Source: Terriglobia bacterium (lineage in GTDB: Bacteria > Acidobacteriota > Terriglobia > UBA7540). From it: a stretch of DNA of 8,499 nucleotides. Positions 1-7,517 of this stretch are shown piece by piece (position 1 is the first letter of the stretch; the number at the start of each line of letters is the position of its first letter). The notes under the pieces were generated by a model, which was given only the letters and a program-made list of their open reading frames with translations, was not told the origin of the DNA and did not search any database. The stretch covers positions 1-8,499 of the forward strand of contig JASIKV010000017.1 in the NCBI GenBank assembly GCA_030049455.1, in the 5' to 3' direction. The translations under genes were made by a program, and so were the position numbers.

Positions 1-680
1 GGCAAGCTCGAGCGCAAGACCGGCAGGGTTAGAAGCTTCGCTTCGTATCCATCGTCGAGATCGGCGCAGTTGTAGGCGATTTCGTCCGCGATATCGATCA
101 ATTGCGCCTCGAGCGGGGGCCGCTCGCCAAGCCGGTATTCCGCCAGTTCCGGATAATCGTCGGGCCGGTAGTCCCGCGAGTGCTTGATGATGCCTTCGCG
201 AACCTCAAAGGTCAAATTAAGACCCGGAAATGCAGCGTACTTCTGTTCGAAGGATTCCACGATGCGCAAGGCGTGAAGGTTATGGTCGAATCCATCGTTA
301 TAGCGGTTCATCAAGCGGTTCAGCTCCGACTCACCAGAGTGCCCGCCCGGCGGGTGGCCCACGTCATGCACCAGCGCCAGCGCTTCCACCAGGTCAGCGT
401 TCAGGCCGAGGGCTTTCGCCACGGTGCGGCTGATTTGCGCCACCTCCAGCGTGTGGGTCAGGCGATTGCGGAAATGGTCCGAATACCTCCGCGTGAATAC
501 TTGAGTCTTGTTCTCCAGCCTTCGGAAGGAGCGCGCGTGTAGGATGCGATCGCGATCGCGCTCGAAATCGTTGCGGAAGGGGTGAGGGGGCTCGGCGTAA
601 CGCCGGCCCTGCGAATCCTCCACGCGCATGGCATAGGGTGCAAGCTGGCTGCTTTTTCTATGACGCAGGGGTTTTTGCAA
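1..680 (-). CDS. dgt: Deoxyguanosinetriphosphate triphosphohydrolase-like HD-domain protein (3' end outside window)
   Basis: This is a dNTP triphosphohydrolase of the dGTPase family, which cleaves dGTP (or other dNTPs) to the nucleoside and tripolyphosphate in the cytoplasm. About 226 codons are visible; the C-terminal part lies beyond position 1. Seen in the translation: the N-terminal LAPYA box (residues 13-17), a family block of the type RDRDRILHARSFRRLENKTQ (41-60), the first metal histidine in RLTHTLEVAQ (H76), the HD pair H105-D106 followed by GHPPGGHSGE, and IADEIAY with the later metal aspartate near residue 200. The usual HTPFGHAGE is here HPPGGHSGE, a mild variation. I chose a TTG start at 680: AGGGAG at 686-691 is spaced 5 bases from it, and it keeps the LAPYA box that family members carry. 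The only nearby ATG (629) would remove that box and has no good ribosome site. It is divergent from glgC. Family assignment is secure; exact nucleotide preference is not shown. Confidence 0.9.
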   Translation of the reverse strand, partial: MQKPLRHRKSSQLAPYAMRVEDSQGRRYAEPPHPFRNDFERDRDRILHARSFRRLENKTQVFTRRYSDHFRNRLTHTLEVAQISRTVAKALGLNADLVEALALVHDVGHPPGGHSGESELNRLMNRYNDGFDHNLHALRIVESFEQKYAAFPGLNLTFEVREGIIKHSRDYRPDDYPELAEYRLGERPPLEAQLIDIADEIAYNCADLDDGYEAKLLTLPVLRSSL

Positions 681-697
681 GTCGTCTCCCTGAAGCG

Positions 698-706
698 AAT
701 ATAACA
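698..706 (-). promoter_or_regulatory. Candidate extended -10 promoter for the dGTPase gene
   Basis: On the minus strand the sequence reads TGTTATATT: a TGN extension followed by TATATT, which matches 5 of 6 bases of the -10 consensus. No good -35 is visible 16-18 bases upstream, as is common for extended -10 promoters. Transcription would start near 691, leaving a leader of only about 11 bases that just includes the AGGGAG ribosome site before the TTG start. This is inferred from sequence only. Confidence 0.4.
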
Positions 707-775
707 CAGCGGTGCGGGCCAGAGAGTCCGCCGGGGCACGGGATGCTTTCAGCTTAGGCCGGCGCCAGAGAGCAG

Positions 776-803
776 TTGGCGCGGGACCCGGCTTTGGTAT
801 AAT
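776..803 (+). promoter_or_regulatory. Promoter for glgC (-35 TTGGCG, extended -10 TGGTATAAT)
   Basis: TTGGCG (776-781) is followed after 16 bases by a perfect TATAAT (798-803), itself preceded by TGG, so the -10 is of the extended type. The -35 matches 4 of 6 consensus bases. Transcription is predicted to begin near 809-811, giving glgC a leader of about 90 bases. The promoter also shows that a TTG at 806 cannot be the true translation start, since it lies at or before the first transcribed base. Confidence 0.7.
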
Positions 804-898
804 CATTGTCCGCATGCCGTGCCGGAAACGACAGGCTCATTGAACCTTGTCGCGTCAGACCAGCATCTGAAAAGTTGGCGGGGGAGGTTGCTGAATCC

Positions 899-2128
899 AT
901 GGTGCGCGACACGCTGGTTTGCCTGTTGGCGGGAGGGGAGGGGGAGCGGCTTTACCCGCTTACGCGGGACCGGGCCAAGCCCGCCGTGCCCTTTGGCGGA
1001 ATCTATCGAATCGCTGACATTACCCTTTCAAATTGCATTAATTCTGACCTTCGTCATATCTACGTTATTACACAATACAAGGCACTCTCCTTGAACCGGC
1101 ACCTTCGTGAGGGCTGGACGATTCTGGGAACCGAAATCGGCGAGTTCATCACCATCCTTCCGCCCATGAAGCGCGTGGGCGAGCATTGGTACCAGGGGAC
1201 GGCAGACGCCATCTACCAAAACCTTTACTCCATCGGCAGCGAGCCCTGCAAATACGTTCTGATCCTTTCCGGCGATCACGTTTACAAGATGAATTACCAG
1301 TTGATGCTCCGGCAGCACGCGGATTCCGGCGCCGGAGTGACCGTGGGCACTATCGAATTTCCCCTTTCCGAGGCCCACCGCTTTGGCGTCTGCGAGATCG
1401 ATGCCACGGGCCGCATCGTCGGCTGGCAGGAAAAGCCGGCGCATCCGAAACATTCTCCACATGACCCCAATAAATGTCACGTCTCGATGGGCATCTACTG
1501 CTTCAACCGCGAACTTCTGATCGAATCGCTGCTGGCTGACGCTGACGATCCCGACTCCCAGCACGATTTCGGGAGGAATGTCATCCCCCGCCTGATCGAG
1601 AGGGGCAGCGTCTATTCTTACAACTTTATCGACGAAAACAAGAAGGAAGCCTATTACTGGCGCGATATCGGGACCCTTGAGGCCTACTATGAAGCCAACC
1701 TGGACCTGGTCTCGGTCTCTCCGGTGTTCAATCTTTACGACGCTGCGTGGCCCATTCGCACGTACCAAAGGCAATACCCCCCCGCCAAATTCGTCTTCGC
1801 ACAGGAAGGGCGGCGCATGGGAATCGCCGTAGATTCCATCGTCTCTATGGGTTCAATCATCTCGGGCGGGCGAGTCACGGGCTCGGTGGTTTCACCGGAC
1901 GTTCGCGTGAACAGCTACACCGAGGTGGAAAGCTCAATCCTGTTTTCGCACGTCAATATCGGCCGCTATTCGCGCATCCGCCGCGCCATTATCGACCGTC
2001 ATATCCATATTCCTGAGCGCACAGAGATTGGATACAACCTGGAGGAAGACCGAAAGAAGTATCACGTGACCGAAACCGGAATCGTGGTGGTGGTCCCCGA
2101 GCAGCGCATGTTCGAAGAACCTGAGTAG
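899..2128 (+). CDS. glgC: Glucose-1-phosphate adenylyltransferase (ADP-glucose pyrophosphorylase)
   Basis: GlgC makes ADP-glucose from glucose-1-phosphate and ATP, the committed and usually allosterically controlled step of bacterial glycogen synthesis, in the cytoplasm. The protein is 409 aa, close to the usual 400-430. The nucleotidyltransferase domain starts with LAGGEGERLYPLT (residues 10-22) and RAKPAVPFGG (25-34). It continues with YQGTADAIYQN (98-108), SGDHVYKMNY (124-133, catalytic D126), the sugar-phosphate site WQEKP (K179) and YWRDIGTLEAYYEAN (253-267). The C-terminal part from about residue 310 is a left-handed beta-helix with repeats such as ISGGRVTGSVVSPDVRVNSY. The usual MDY after GDHxY is MNY here, probably neutral. 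I chose ATG 899 because GGAGG (883-887) precedes it and the nucleotide-binding loop follows within 10 residues. In-frame TTG 806 adds 31 unconserved residues and overlaps the predicted transcription start. No other glycogen gene is in the window. Confidence 0.96.
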   Translation: MVRDTLVCLLAGGEGERLYPLTRDRAKPAVPFGGIYRIADITLSNCINSDLRHIYVITQYKALSLNRHLREGWTILGTEIGEFITILPPMKRVGEHWYQGTADAIYQNLYSIGSEPCKYVLILSGDHVYKMNYQLMLRQHADSGAGVTVGTIEFPLSEAHRFGVCEIDATGRIVGWQEKPAHPKHSPHDPNKCHVSMGIYCFNRELLIESLLADADDPDSQHDFGRNVIPRLIERGSVYSYNFIDENKKEAYYWRDIGTLEAYYEANLDLVSVSPVFNLYDAAWPIRTYQRQYPPAKFVFAQEGRRMGIAVDSIVSMGSIISGGRVTGSVVSPDVRVNSYTEVESSILFSHVNIGRYSRIRRAIIDRHIHIPERTEIGYNLEEDRKKYHVTETGIVVVVPEQRMFEEPE

Positions 2129-2176
2129 AACGCCGCCTTCACGTTCGATTCAATTCCGGCTACTTGAAATCGCAGC

Positions 2177-2196
2177 CCTAAACGAGTTAGGTTTCG
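2177..2196 (+). terminator. Weak possible terminator hairpin after glgC
   Basis: CCTAA (2177-2181) pairs with TTAGG (2187-2191) across a 5-base loop, followed by TTTCG. The stem is short and AT-rich and the T-run is only three bases, so this is a weak candidate. The 83-base stretch between glgC and the tRNA shows nothing better, and no convincing tRNA promoter could be picked out, so read-through from glgC into the tRNA is possible. Confidence 0.2.
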
Positions 2197-2211
2197 TATG
2201 GCAAATTCGCC

Positions 2212-2288
<77 letters not shown>

Positions 2289-2298
2289 CCACACCCGC

Positions 2299-4740
2299 CT
2301 AACGCATCTGCTCAAATGCCACGTTCATGATGGGGTAGCGCTTCCAATCCTTGAAGTCGAAATGCCACCACTCGTCGTCGTAGACCGTGAAGCCTTCGTC
2401 TTCCATTGCGTGACGCAGCAGTTCCCGATTCCACCGTTCGAGCGAGGTTCCGCCGGGGTAAAAAGGGAAGGCGCGGAAGGTCATCTCATCGTAAGTGCTG
2501 ACCATCGGCACAGGGCTGCCGGTTTTCAGGTCAAACATGGAAAGGTCGACGGCGCAGCCGCGATTGTGGCGCGAGCCTTCCGCGGGATTGGCAACAAAAA
2601 TATGGTCGGCGTCGGGCACCGCGTCCCAGAACATTTTGGTGACATACCACGGGCGGTAGGCATCGTGAATCAGCAGGCCCAGCCCCATCGCGCGCAGCTT
2701 CTGGTTGGCTCGCCGGACCGCTTCCGCGGCGGGCCGCTGCATGAAGGCGCGCGCCTGCTGATACATCGGCGTACCGAGAAAGTTGCGCGTGCCGGCGTAG
2801 CGAATGTCCAGCTTGATGGTCGGGTCGAGCTTCACCAACTCCACCAGGTCGGGCCTCAGGAATTCGGCGGTTTCCGCAGGAGGCTGCGCGGCCAATGCTT
2901 CGCGACGGAGTTCATCGACGGGCTTCAAAGGCTGAACGTGAAACACTCCGCCGCTGATGTCGCCTCCGGCGCGCCGCTTGAATTCCACCCACCCGATCCT
3001 CACGCTCGTAACCGCGCCTTTCGCGTCGCGCTCAAACGTGGCGCGCTCGTGGTCGTACAGGCCGTAATCAGGGAACTGAAAGACATCGCGCGAAACCTGC
3101 TTCAGCGGGGCGTATTCAAACCATTCGATCAGGACTTCAAGGTGGCCGTCCTTCTCCAACACGTAGAGCGTGTCGTAGTCCCAGCCGTATTCGCCGACCA
3201 ATTCCTGCAATTGCGGCGGGGCGGGAGCGGGAGCGACTTTCTTGACAGCGTCCCAACGGACGGATCCCATCTGAACCGCATGATCGCCCGCGACGATGGG
3301 AGCCCCGTAGCCGAGGCGGTCGTCCACCTCAAGGCGGCCCGCAAGGCTGCGAATTTCCTGCTGGTCGCCCCCCTCGTGCAGCATGAAAAGCCTTCCTTCG
3401 CGCTCATCCAGCTCGAACGCTCCGGGCCCATTTCCGTAATAGCCCGCCAGCCTGCGCGCTTGGCCGGGGTCGATGGGCGTGGTGAGCTCGACGGGGGGCA
3501 GGGGCTTGTGCTCGCGCACGGCAAGGGCCAGCCGCAGCGCTTCCTGCACAATGTGATCGGTCACTGCGTTCGTGCAATCAAGCGTTGAAACCGCCACGGC
3601 GCCCATCTTGTCATCCGGCAGCGCGGCAAGCGACGTGGCGAATCCGTAAATCGCGCCGTCGTGACCTATTTCGCGGTGTCCGTCCAGCTTGCCCAGTACA
3701 AAACCAAGACCGAAGCGCCCGGGTTCAGCGGCGGTCGAGAATTGCGGCGTCCACATCTCCTTCAGTGTCGCCGGGCTGATCACGGGCCCGGCGGGTCCGC
3801 GCCCGCCCGCGAAGAGCACGCTTTCGAAACGCCCGAGGTCGGTGACCGTTGTGTAGAGGCTTCCGGCGGGGGACGTGCCGAGCTCGAAGGTCGGAGCAGG
3901 GAAGATGCGGTTGTCGTATGTCCACATGTTCGCTTTGGCGACGCGGCCGATCAGATCGGGAGTCGGCTCGAATCCACTGGAGTGAAGACCCATGGGTTCC
4001 AACACTGCCTTCTTCAGGTAAGGCGCAAAAGGTTCCCCGCTCATATGCTGGAGCACATAACCAACCACGGTGATGCCGGCGTTCGAATACTTGCTGTGCG
4101 CGCCGGGGGGATAAACCAGCGTCGTCTGATTCAAAGAATGCACAACGTCAGCCAGTGGCGGCGCGTGGTCGTCAAAATAGTGGCCCAGCGGCGGCTCGCG
4201 CACCAGCCCGGAGCGGTGCGACATCAGCTCGCGCAGGGTGATGGGCTTGCCGAAGGGGTTGTAAGGGTGGAAATCGGGAATGTAGGTCTCGACGGGAGCG
4301 TTCAGGCTGAGTTTGCCGCGCTCGACAAGCTGCATGATACCGATGTCCGTGAAGAGCTTGGAAACCGAGCCGGCGCGAAAGGTGGTGGAAGCTGTGGCTT
4401 CAATCTTGCGGTCGGGGTCAGCATAGCCGAAACCCTGCGCCCAGACGATCTCCTGGTCATCGATGATGGCCACGGCGATGGAGGGAATGCCCTTTTCTTT
4501 CAGCTCGTGCTCGATCAGCGGTTCGAGCGCGTGAACCACTTCGGTGTAGTCGCTGCGCGCCTCAATGTTGGCGGAATCGGCCGGCGCGGCAAGCAGTCGC
4601 TGCCCACCGGTCTTCAGCGCTGCCACGCTCAATGCCGCAAAAATAGCGGCCACAAGGCAATGGGGAACTTTGCTCAAGCTATTCGACCTCTGTGAACGGC
4701 GTAGGAGCCTGCCATGGCAAGGCCCTACAGTTGAGCGCAT
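2299..4740 (-). CDS. Exported fusion of a beta-lactamase-fold serine hydrolase and a VanX-type D-Ala-D-Ala dipeptidase
   Basis: The 813-aa protein has three parts. After a hydrophobic export segment (about residues 28-42, possible signal peptidase site after APA near 54), residues 66-410 form a serine hydrolase of the class C beta-lactamase/PBP fold. It has SVSK (nucleophile S125, K128), the YSN motif (Y218-N220) and HDG (360-362) in place of KTG. Residues 425-600 form one or two beta-rich domains like those following such hydrolases. Residues 630-813 form a complete VanX/M15D dipeptidase: DAYRP (R696), SRHNRGCAVD (zinc ligands H725 and D732) and EWWH (catalytic E790, zinc ligand H793). The likely role is periplasmic cleavage of peptidoglycan peptides or D-Ala-D-Ala, not necessarily antibiotic resistance. 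It ends 10 bases from the convergent tRNA and lies 45 bases after the preceding hydrolase gene. The start is uncertain: ATG 4740 has GAGG only 3 bases away and gives a long n-region. An in-frame TTG at 4677 with AGAGG 9 bases upstream gives a more normal signal peptide. Confidence 0.9.
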   Translation of the reverse strand: MRSTVGPCHGRLLRRSQRSNSLSKVPHCLVAAIFAALSVAALKTGGQRLLAAPADSANIEARSDYTEVVHALEPLIEHELKEKGIPSIAVAIIDDQEIVWAQGFGYADPDRKIEATASTTFRAGSVSKLFTDIGIMQLVERGKLSLNAPVETYIPDFHPYNPFGKPITLRELMSHRSGLVREPPLGHYFDDHAPPLADVVHSLNQTTLVYPPGAHSKYSNAGITVVGYVLQHMSGEPFAPYLKKAVLEPMGLHSSGFEPTPDLIGRVAKANMWTYDNRIFPAPTFELGTSPAGSLYTTVTDLGRFESVLFAGGRGPAGPVISPATLKEMWTPQFSTAAEPGRFGLGFVLGKLDGHREIGHDGAIYGFATSLAALPDDKMGAVAVSTLDCTNAVTDHIVQEALRLALAVREHKPLPPVELTTPIDPGQARRLAGYYGNGPGAFELDEREGRLFMLHEGGDQQEIRSLAGRLEVDDRLGYGAPIVAGDHAVQMGSVRWDAVKKVAPAPAPPQLQELVGEYGWDYDTLYVLEKDGHLEVLIEWFEYAPLKQVSRDVFQFPDYGLYDHERATFERDAKGAVTSVRIGWVEFKRRAGGDISGGVFHVQPLKPVDELRREALAAQPPAETAEFLRPDLVELVKLDPTIKLDIRYAGTRNFLGTPMYQQARAFMQRPAAEAVRRANQKLRAMGLGLLIHDAYRPWYVTKMFWDAVPDADHIFVANPAEGSRHNRGCAVDLSMFDLKTGSPVPMVSTYDEMTFRAFPFYPGGTSLERWNRELLRHAMEDEGFTVYDDEWWHFDFKDWKRYPIMNVAFEQMR
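4687..4691 (-). promoter_or_regulatory. Candidate ribosome binding site for an alternative TTG start at 4677
   Basis: AGAGG on the minus strand lies 9 bases before an in-frame TTG (4677-4675). Starting there would give a 7-residue n-region with one lysine directly before the hydrophobic segment, which looks more like a normal signal peptide than the 27-residue n-region from ATG 4740. Confidence 0.4.
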
Positions 4741-4785
4741 CGTCCTCGGCGGCTCGCAGGGCGATGCACTGGCTAGCCTCTGCGA

Positions 4786-6483
4786 TCAGCCTATCTTTTC
4801 AAACTGAAAATTGAGCACGCGCCCGGAATCTAGCACGAACCCTGTGACCCGATTGGAGGGGTCGCGAGTGAAGTGCATCACGCCCATCCGGCTGACAAAC
4901 AGATCCGGGCCTTCCATCCGCAGCGTTTCCAGATCATAGTTGAGGCGCTGCAGCACGAGTTTGTGGTCCTGCACCTTGAAGCGATAGAGAGCGTCGATCT
5001 CACCGCTGCGGTACGTTCCAGCAAACGCGCTCAGATCGGCGCGCGTTGAGTCAAATTCCTGGACCCTGGTGTAAATTTCCGGTTTTCCATCGCCGCTGGT
5101 AATCGCGAGCTCATCGCCCCCGTCCGCCCCATTTCGAAACTCGTAATCGGCGATCCCCAGGCGGAAACGGTTTTCGGCGAGCGGAGTAAGGGATCGCGCC
5201 GGTTCGTCGCCCTCTGATGCAATGGCCAGATGGCCATCCTTGAAAATGATCTTCAGGATGTCGTTGCCGTCGGAATTGATGAATGCTCCCGTGCGGGCCC
5301 TCAACTGCTGCTCACTCAGCTGAACGGGTTTTGTCTCCGGCGTGGGGCGCTCAGGTTTCAATTTGTCGGCAAGGTAAACTTCCGCTACCTGGTGGGCGTG
5401 ATATGACGGATTTGCCGTCGACACGTTGCACAAAACCGAAACCGTAAAGTGTTCCTGCGGGAATCGCATCATGTCGCTGCGATACCCGGCGTCGGCGCCC
5501 CCATGGTCCACTACCCGAAGACCGCGAAAGGTGGTGACCACCAATCCCGAAGCGTAATCAATGGGCTTGCCATCGTTCAATACGCCGGGACGCAGCATCT
5601 CCTCCAGAAGGCGCTCGCCTCCCACGCGTGGGTTGTAGAAGTTTTCATCCCACTTCTGAAGATCTTCGACGGTGGTCAGCAGGCTCGTTGCGCCTACGGT
5701 GTCAAAATTGGTAATGCTGATTTCAAACGTGTCGCCCTTAGGAACGTACCCAATCGCCATGTTCTTCACCAGCTCGGCGTGATTGTCGCGAAAGTGAGTA
5801 TGCTCCATCCCCAACGGCTGAAAGATGTGGTGAATGGTGTATTCCCGAAGAGACTCACCGCTTACTCGCTTCACCACCTCGCCCAGCAGCGTGTATCCGG
5901 TGTTGCAGTACATGTAGCGCGAGCCTGGCGGGAAGTTCAGGGCCTTCTGCCGAGCCATCATGGTCAGGACGTCGTCGTTGGTGATTAAATCGAGCGAATA
6001 GCGCCAGCCGGCGATATCCAGCAGCTCCCATTGGTCGCGCAATCCGCTGGTATGGTGTATCAGCTGGCGCAGGGTGACGGGAGCGCCGAAATCGGGCAGA
6101 TCCGGTATGTACTTTTGCACGGCATCGTCGAGTGAGAGCTTGCCCTCCAGACTCAGCATGATCACCGAGGCCGCCGTGAACTGCTTGGACATGGAGGCGA
6201 CGTGAAAGATGGTGGAAGGCTCAATGCGCGCGTTGTGATCGAGGTCCGCCATCCCGTAGCCGCGCAGGTAGATGGTGCGGCCCTCGCGATACACTCCCAC
6301 GGCGCATCCCGGAGTGTCGTATGTGTCCCACTTCGCGAAGAGCTTGTCCACTTGTGCCGGGTAGTCCTCCGGCTTGGGCCGCGATTCTTGCTGCGCAAAT
6401 AGGCACAGGTTGATCGAAACCAAAAAAGCAGAAAGCAGACCGACCTGCCGCCGACCGCGTCTACGCATTTCTGGTCTATTCAT
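4786..6483 (-). CDS. Exported beta-lactamase-fold serine hydrolase with C-terminal beta-barrel region
   Basis: This is a serine hydrolase of the class C beta-lactamase/penicillin-binding-protein family (565 aa). Members include D-aminopeptidases, DD-peptidases, esterases and beta-lactamases, so the substrate cannot be named. An N-terminal signal peptide is visible: an arginine-rich n-region (residues 7-12), hydrophobic 14-29, probable cleavage after LFA before QQ. Catalytic motifs are SMSK (S97, K100), YCN (Y192-N194) and HGG (327-329), the last replacing KTG as in many non-lactamase members. LIHHTSGLRD (141-150) is another family signature. From about residue 385 a beta-rich C-terminal region resembles the DUF3471-type or lipocalin-like modules often attached to these enzymes. 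GGGTGGG lies about 5 bases before ATG 6483, and a second ATG at codon 6 has a poorer site. It is followed after 45 bases by the hydrolase-VanX fusion on the same strand, so the two are probably cotranscribed. Confidence 0.9.
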   Translation of the reverse strand: MNRPEMRRRGRRQVGLLSAFLVSINLCLFAQQESRPKPEDYPAQVDKLFAKWDTYDTPGCAVGVYREGRTIYLRGYGMADLDHNARIEPSTIFHVASMSKQFTAASVIMLSLEGKLSLDDAVQKYIPDLPDFGAPVTLRQLIHHTSGLRDQWELLDIAGWRYSLDLITNDDVLTMMARQKALNFPPGSRYMYCNTGYTLLGEVVKRVSGESLREYTIHHIFQPLGMEHTHFRDNHAELVKNMAIGYVPKGDTFEISITNFDTVGATSLLTTVEDLQKWDENFYNPRVGGERLLEEMLRPGVLNDGKPIDYASGLVVTTFRGLRVVDHGGADAGYRSDMMRFPQEHFTVSVLCNVSTANPSYHAHQVAEVYLADKLKPERPTPETKPVQLSEQQLRARTGAFINSDGNDILKIIFKDGHLAIASEGDEPARSLTPLAENRFRLGIADYEFRNGADGGDELAITSGDGKPEIYTRVQEFDSTRADLSAFAGTYRSGEIDALYRFKVQDHKLVLQRLNYDLETLRMEGPDLFVSRMGVMHFTRDPSNRVTGFVLDSGRVLNFQFEKIG

Positions 6484-6680
6484 TGGTACCCACCCGATGC
6501 TGAATTCCGCTTGCTCGATGCATTGAATTCACGGAAGCCCTGCGCATGTTACACTTCCTCATCGCATAACCCAAGTTCAATCCTCATAATCATGTCGCTG
6601 GCTGTCGCTGGCCTGCCGCGTCGGATGAGACTGCGGATGAGCCTTGCTCAGGATGATTCCAAAAACTTTCATTTCGTCTG

Positions 6681-6699
6681 CGGCGCGATTCACGCGCCG
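6681..6699 (-). terminator. GC-rich hairpin just after the membrane protein gene
   Basis: CGGCGCG (6681-6687) and CGCGCCG (6693-6699) form a perfect 7-bp stem with a 5-base loop, beginning 8 bases beyond the stop codon at 6708. The T-run (TTTTT on the minus strand) comes about 14 bases after the stem rather than directly, so it may act as an imperfect intrinsic terminator or as an mRNA 3'-end stabiliser. The surrounding 6484-6707 gap must also hold the promoter of the 565-aa hydrolase. No strong one is visible, and no small gene is supported there. Confidence 0.45.
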
Positions 6700-6707
6700 G
6701 GGTATAG

Positions 6708-7517
6708 TCAGCTGAATTTGTGCCTCAACTGCCGGATTCCGATCATTGCCAGCAGCATGAGATTGGGAAACAAAAGAGGCGCGAGCGGAGCAGCGCCGTA
6801 AATGAAATTGTTGAACATGTGAATCGAAGGCCCGCGCAGGTTGCTGGAAGCGTGGAGGAAGAATCCCCACACACCTACAGCTCCTTCCAGTGCCAGGATC
6901 ACGACGCACAAATTGAGAAATTGCCTTGAAACCCGCAGGAGGAGAGGCATGAGCAGAAACGCCACGGCCAGGGCACTGGCCGCCACGGGTACCCATTCGA
7001 GAGGGAAGAAAAATCCATTTTCTGCGTGGTCGGTGAGGCTCAGGACAAAGTTTCCAAAATACCCACCCAGGGCAAACAGCACAATCCATCGCCCCCATTC
7101 CTCGGAATCCACTGCCACCATGCGATTCATGACCAGCAGGAATCCAAGGCCGGTATAGGCGAGCGGCGCGACGAAGGGCGCGGAGTAGGTGAGGCTCCGC
7201 AGTGTGCGCTCATAGAAGAACTGGCTCTGAAGGTGGAAAATCACTCCGGTGAGCCCGATCAGGATCGATCCCCAGCCGGCGATGAGTCCCAGAAACCTCC
7301 ATACGGCCGGCCGCCGCCACCGTTGCGAGAGTGCCACGAGCAGAATCCAAGGCGCCGTCGCCGAGAACAGCAGCGGAATATATTCCGCGCGATTGCGAAA
7401 GTCATTGACCGAATGCGCGAGGAAAATATCGAAGGTGAGGAAGGCGATGTTCACGGTAACGAACGCCTCGACCCAAATCTCCGGTTGCATCCACCAGCGC
7501 TTATTTGGATCGGGCAT
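6708..7517 (-). CDS. Eight-helix integral membrane protein of unknown function, coupled to HAO-like cytochrome
   Basis: I do not recognise this 269-aa protein. It has about eight predicted transmembrane helices (roughly residues 17-35, 47-64, 72-94, 112-130, 143-161, 174-194, 201-220, 238-257) and no CXXCH motif. Several histidines lie at helix ends or in short loops: H35, H95 (GVIFHLQ), H164 (LTDHAEN), H222 (FFLHASS) and H233 (SIHMFNNF). They could ligate heme b or another metal, but this is speculation. I chose ATG 7517 because GGAG (7523-7526) sits 5 bases upstream and the longer in-frame start at 7625 would lie deep inside the preceding gene. With this start it overlaps the cytochrome gene by 17 bases, which implies translational coupling. 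The context suggests a membrane partner that passes electrons between the quinone pool and the periplasmic cytochrome. Confidence 0.8.
   Translation of the reverse strand: MPDPNKRWWMQPEIWVEAFVTVNIAFLTFDIFLAHSVNDFRNRAEYIPLLFSATAPWILLVALSQRWRRPAVWRFLGLIAGWGSILIGLTGVIFHLQSQFFYERTLRSLTYSAPFVAPLAYTGLGFLLVMNRMVAVDSEEWGRWIVLFALGGYFGNFVLSLTDHAENGFFFPLEWVPVAASALAVAFLLMPLLLRVSRQFLNLCVVILALEGAVGVWGFFLHASSNLRGPSIHMFNNFIYGAAPLAPLLFPNLMLLAMIGIRQLRHKFS

Noticed and set aside
102..542. 146-codon plus-strand open frame
   Set aside because: It lies opposite the well-supported dGTPase gene and its translation matches no family; it is an antisense shadow of GC-rich coding DNA.
806..898. N-terminal extension of glgC from an in-frame TTG at 806
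   Set aside because: The TTG falls immediately after the TATAAT of the predicted promoter, the 31 added residues resemble nothing in the family, and ATG 899 has a GGAGG upstream.
1028..1774. 248-codon minus-strand open frame
   Set aside because: It is fully antisense to conserved glgC coding sequence and has no recognisable domain.
2362..4695. Two long plus-strand open frames (2362-3588 and 3661-4695)
   Set aside because: Both are antisense to the hydrolase-VanX fusion, whose catalytic motifs are conserved along its length; long shadows are expected at this base composition.
2299..4740. Vancomycin resistance locus because of the VanX domain
   Set aside because: There is no VanH or VanA/B ligase or VanRS regulator nearby, and the domain is fused to an exported hydrolase, so salvage or envelope processing is more likely.
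6484..6707. Short direct repeats (GTCGCTGGC-like and CGGATGAG-like) suggesting a repeat element or CRISPR fragment
   Set aside because: Only two copies of 8-9 bases each, with no regular spacers; consistent with chance.
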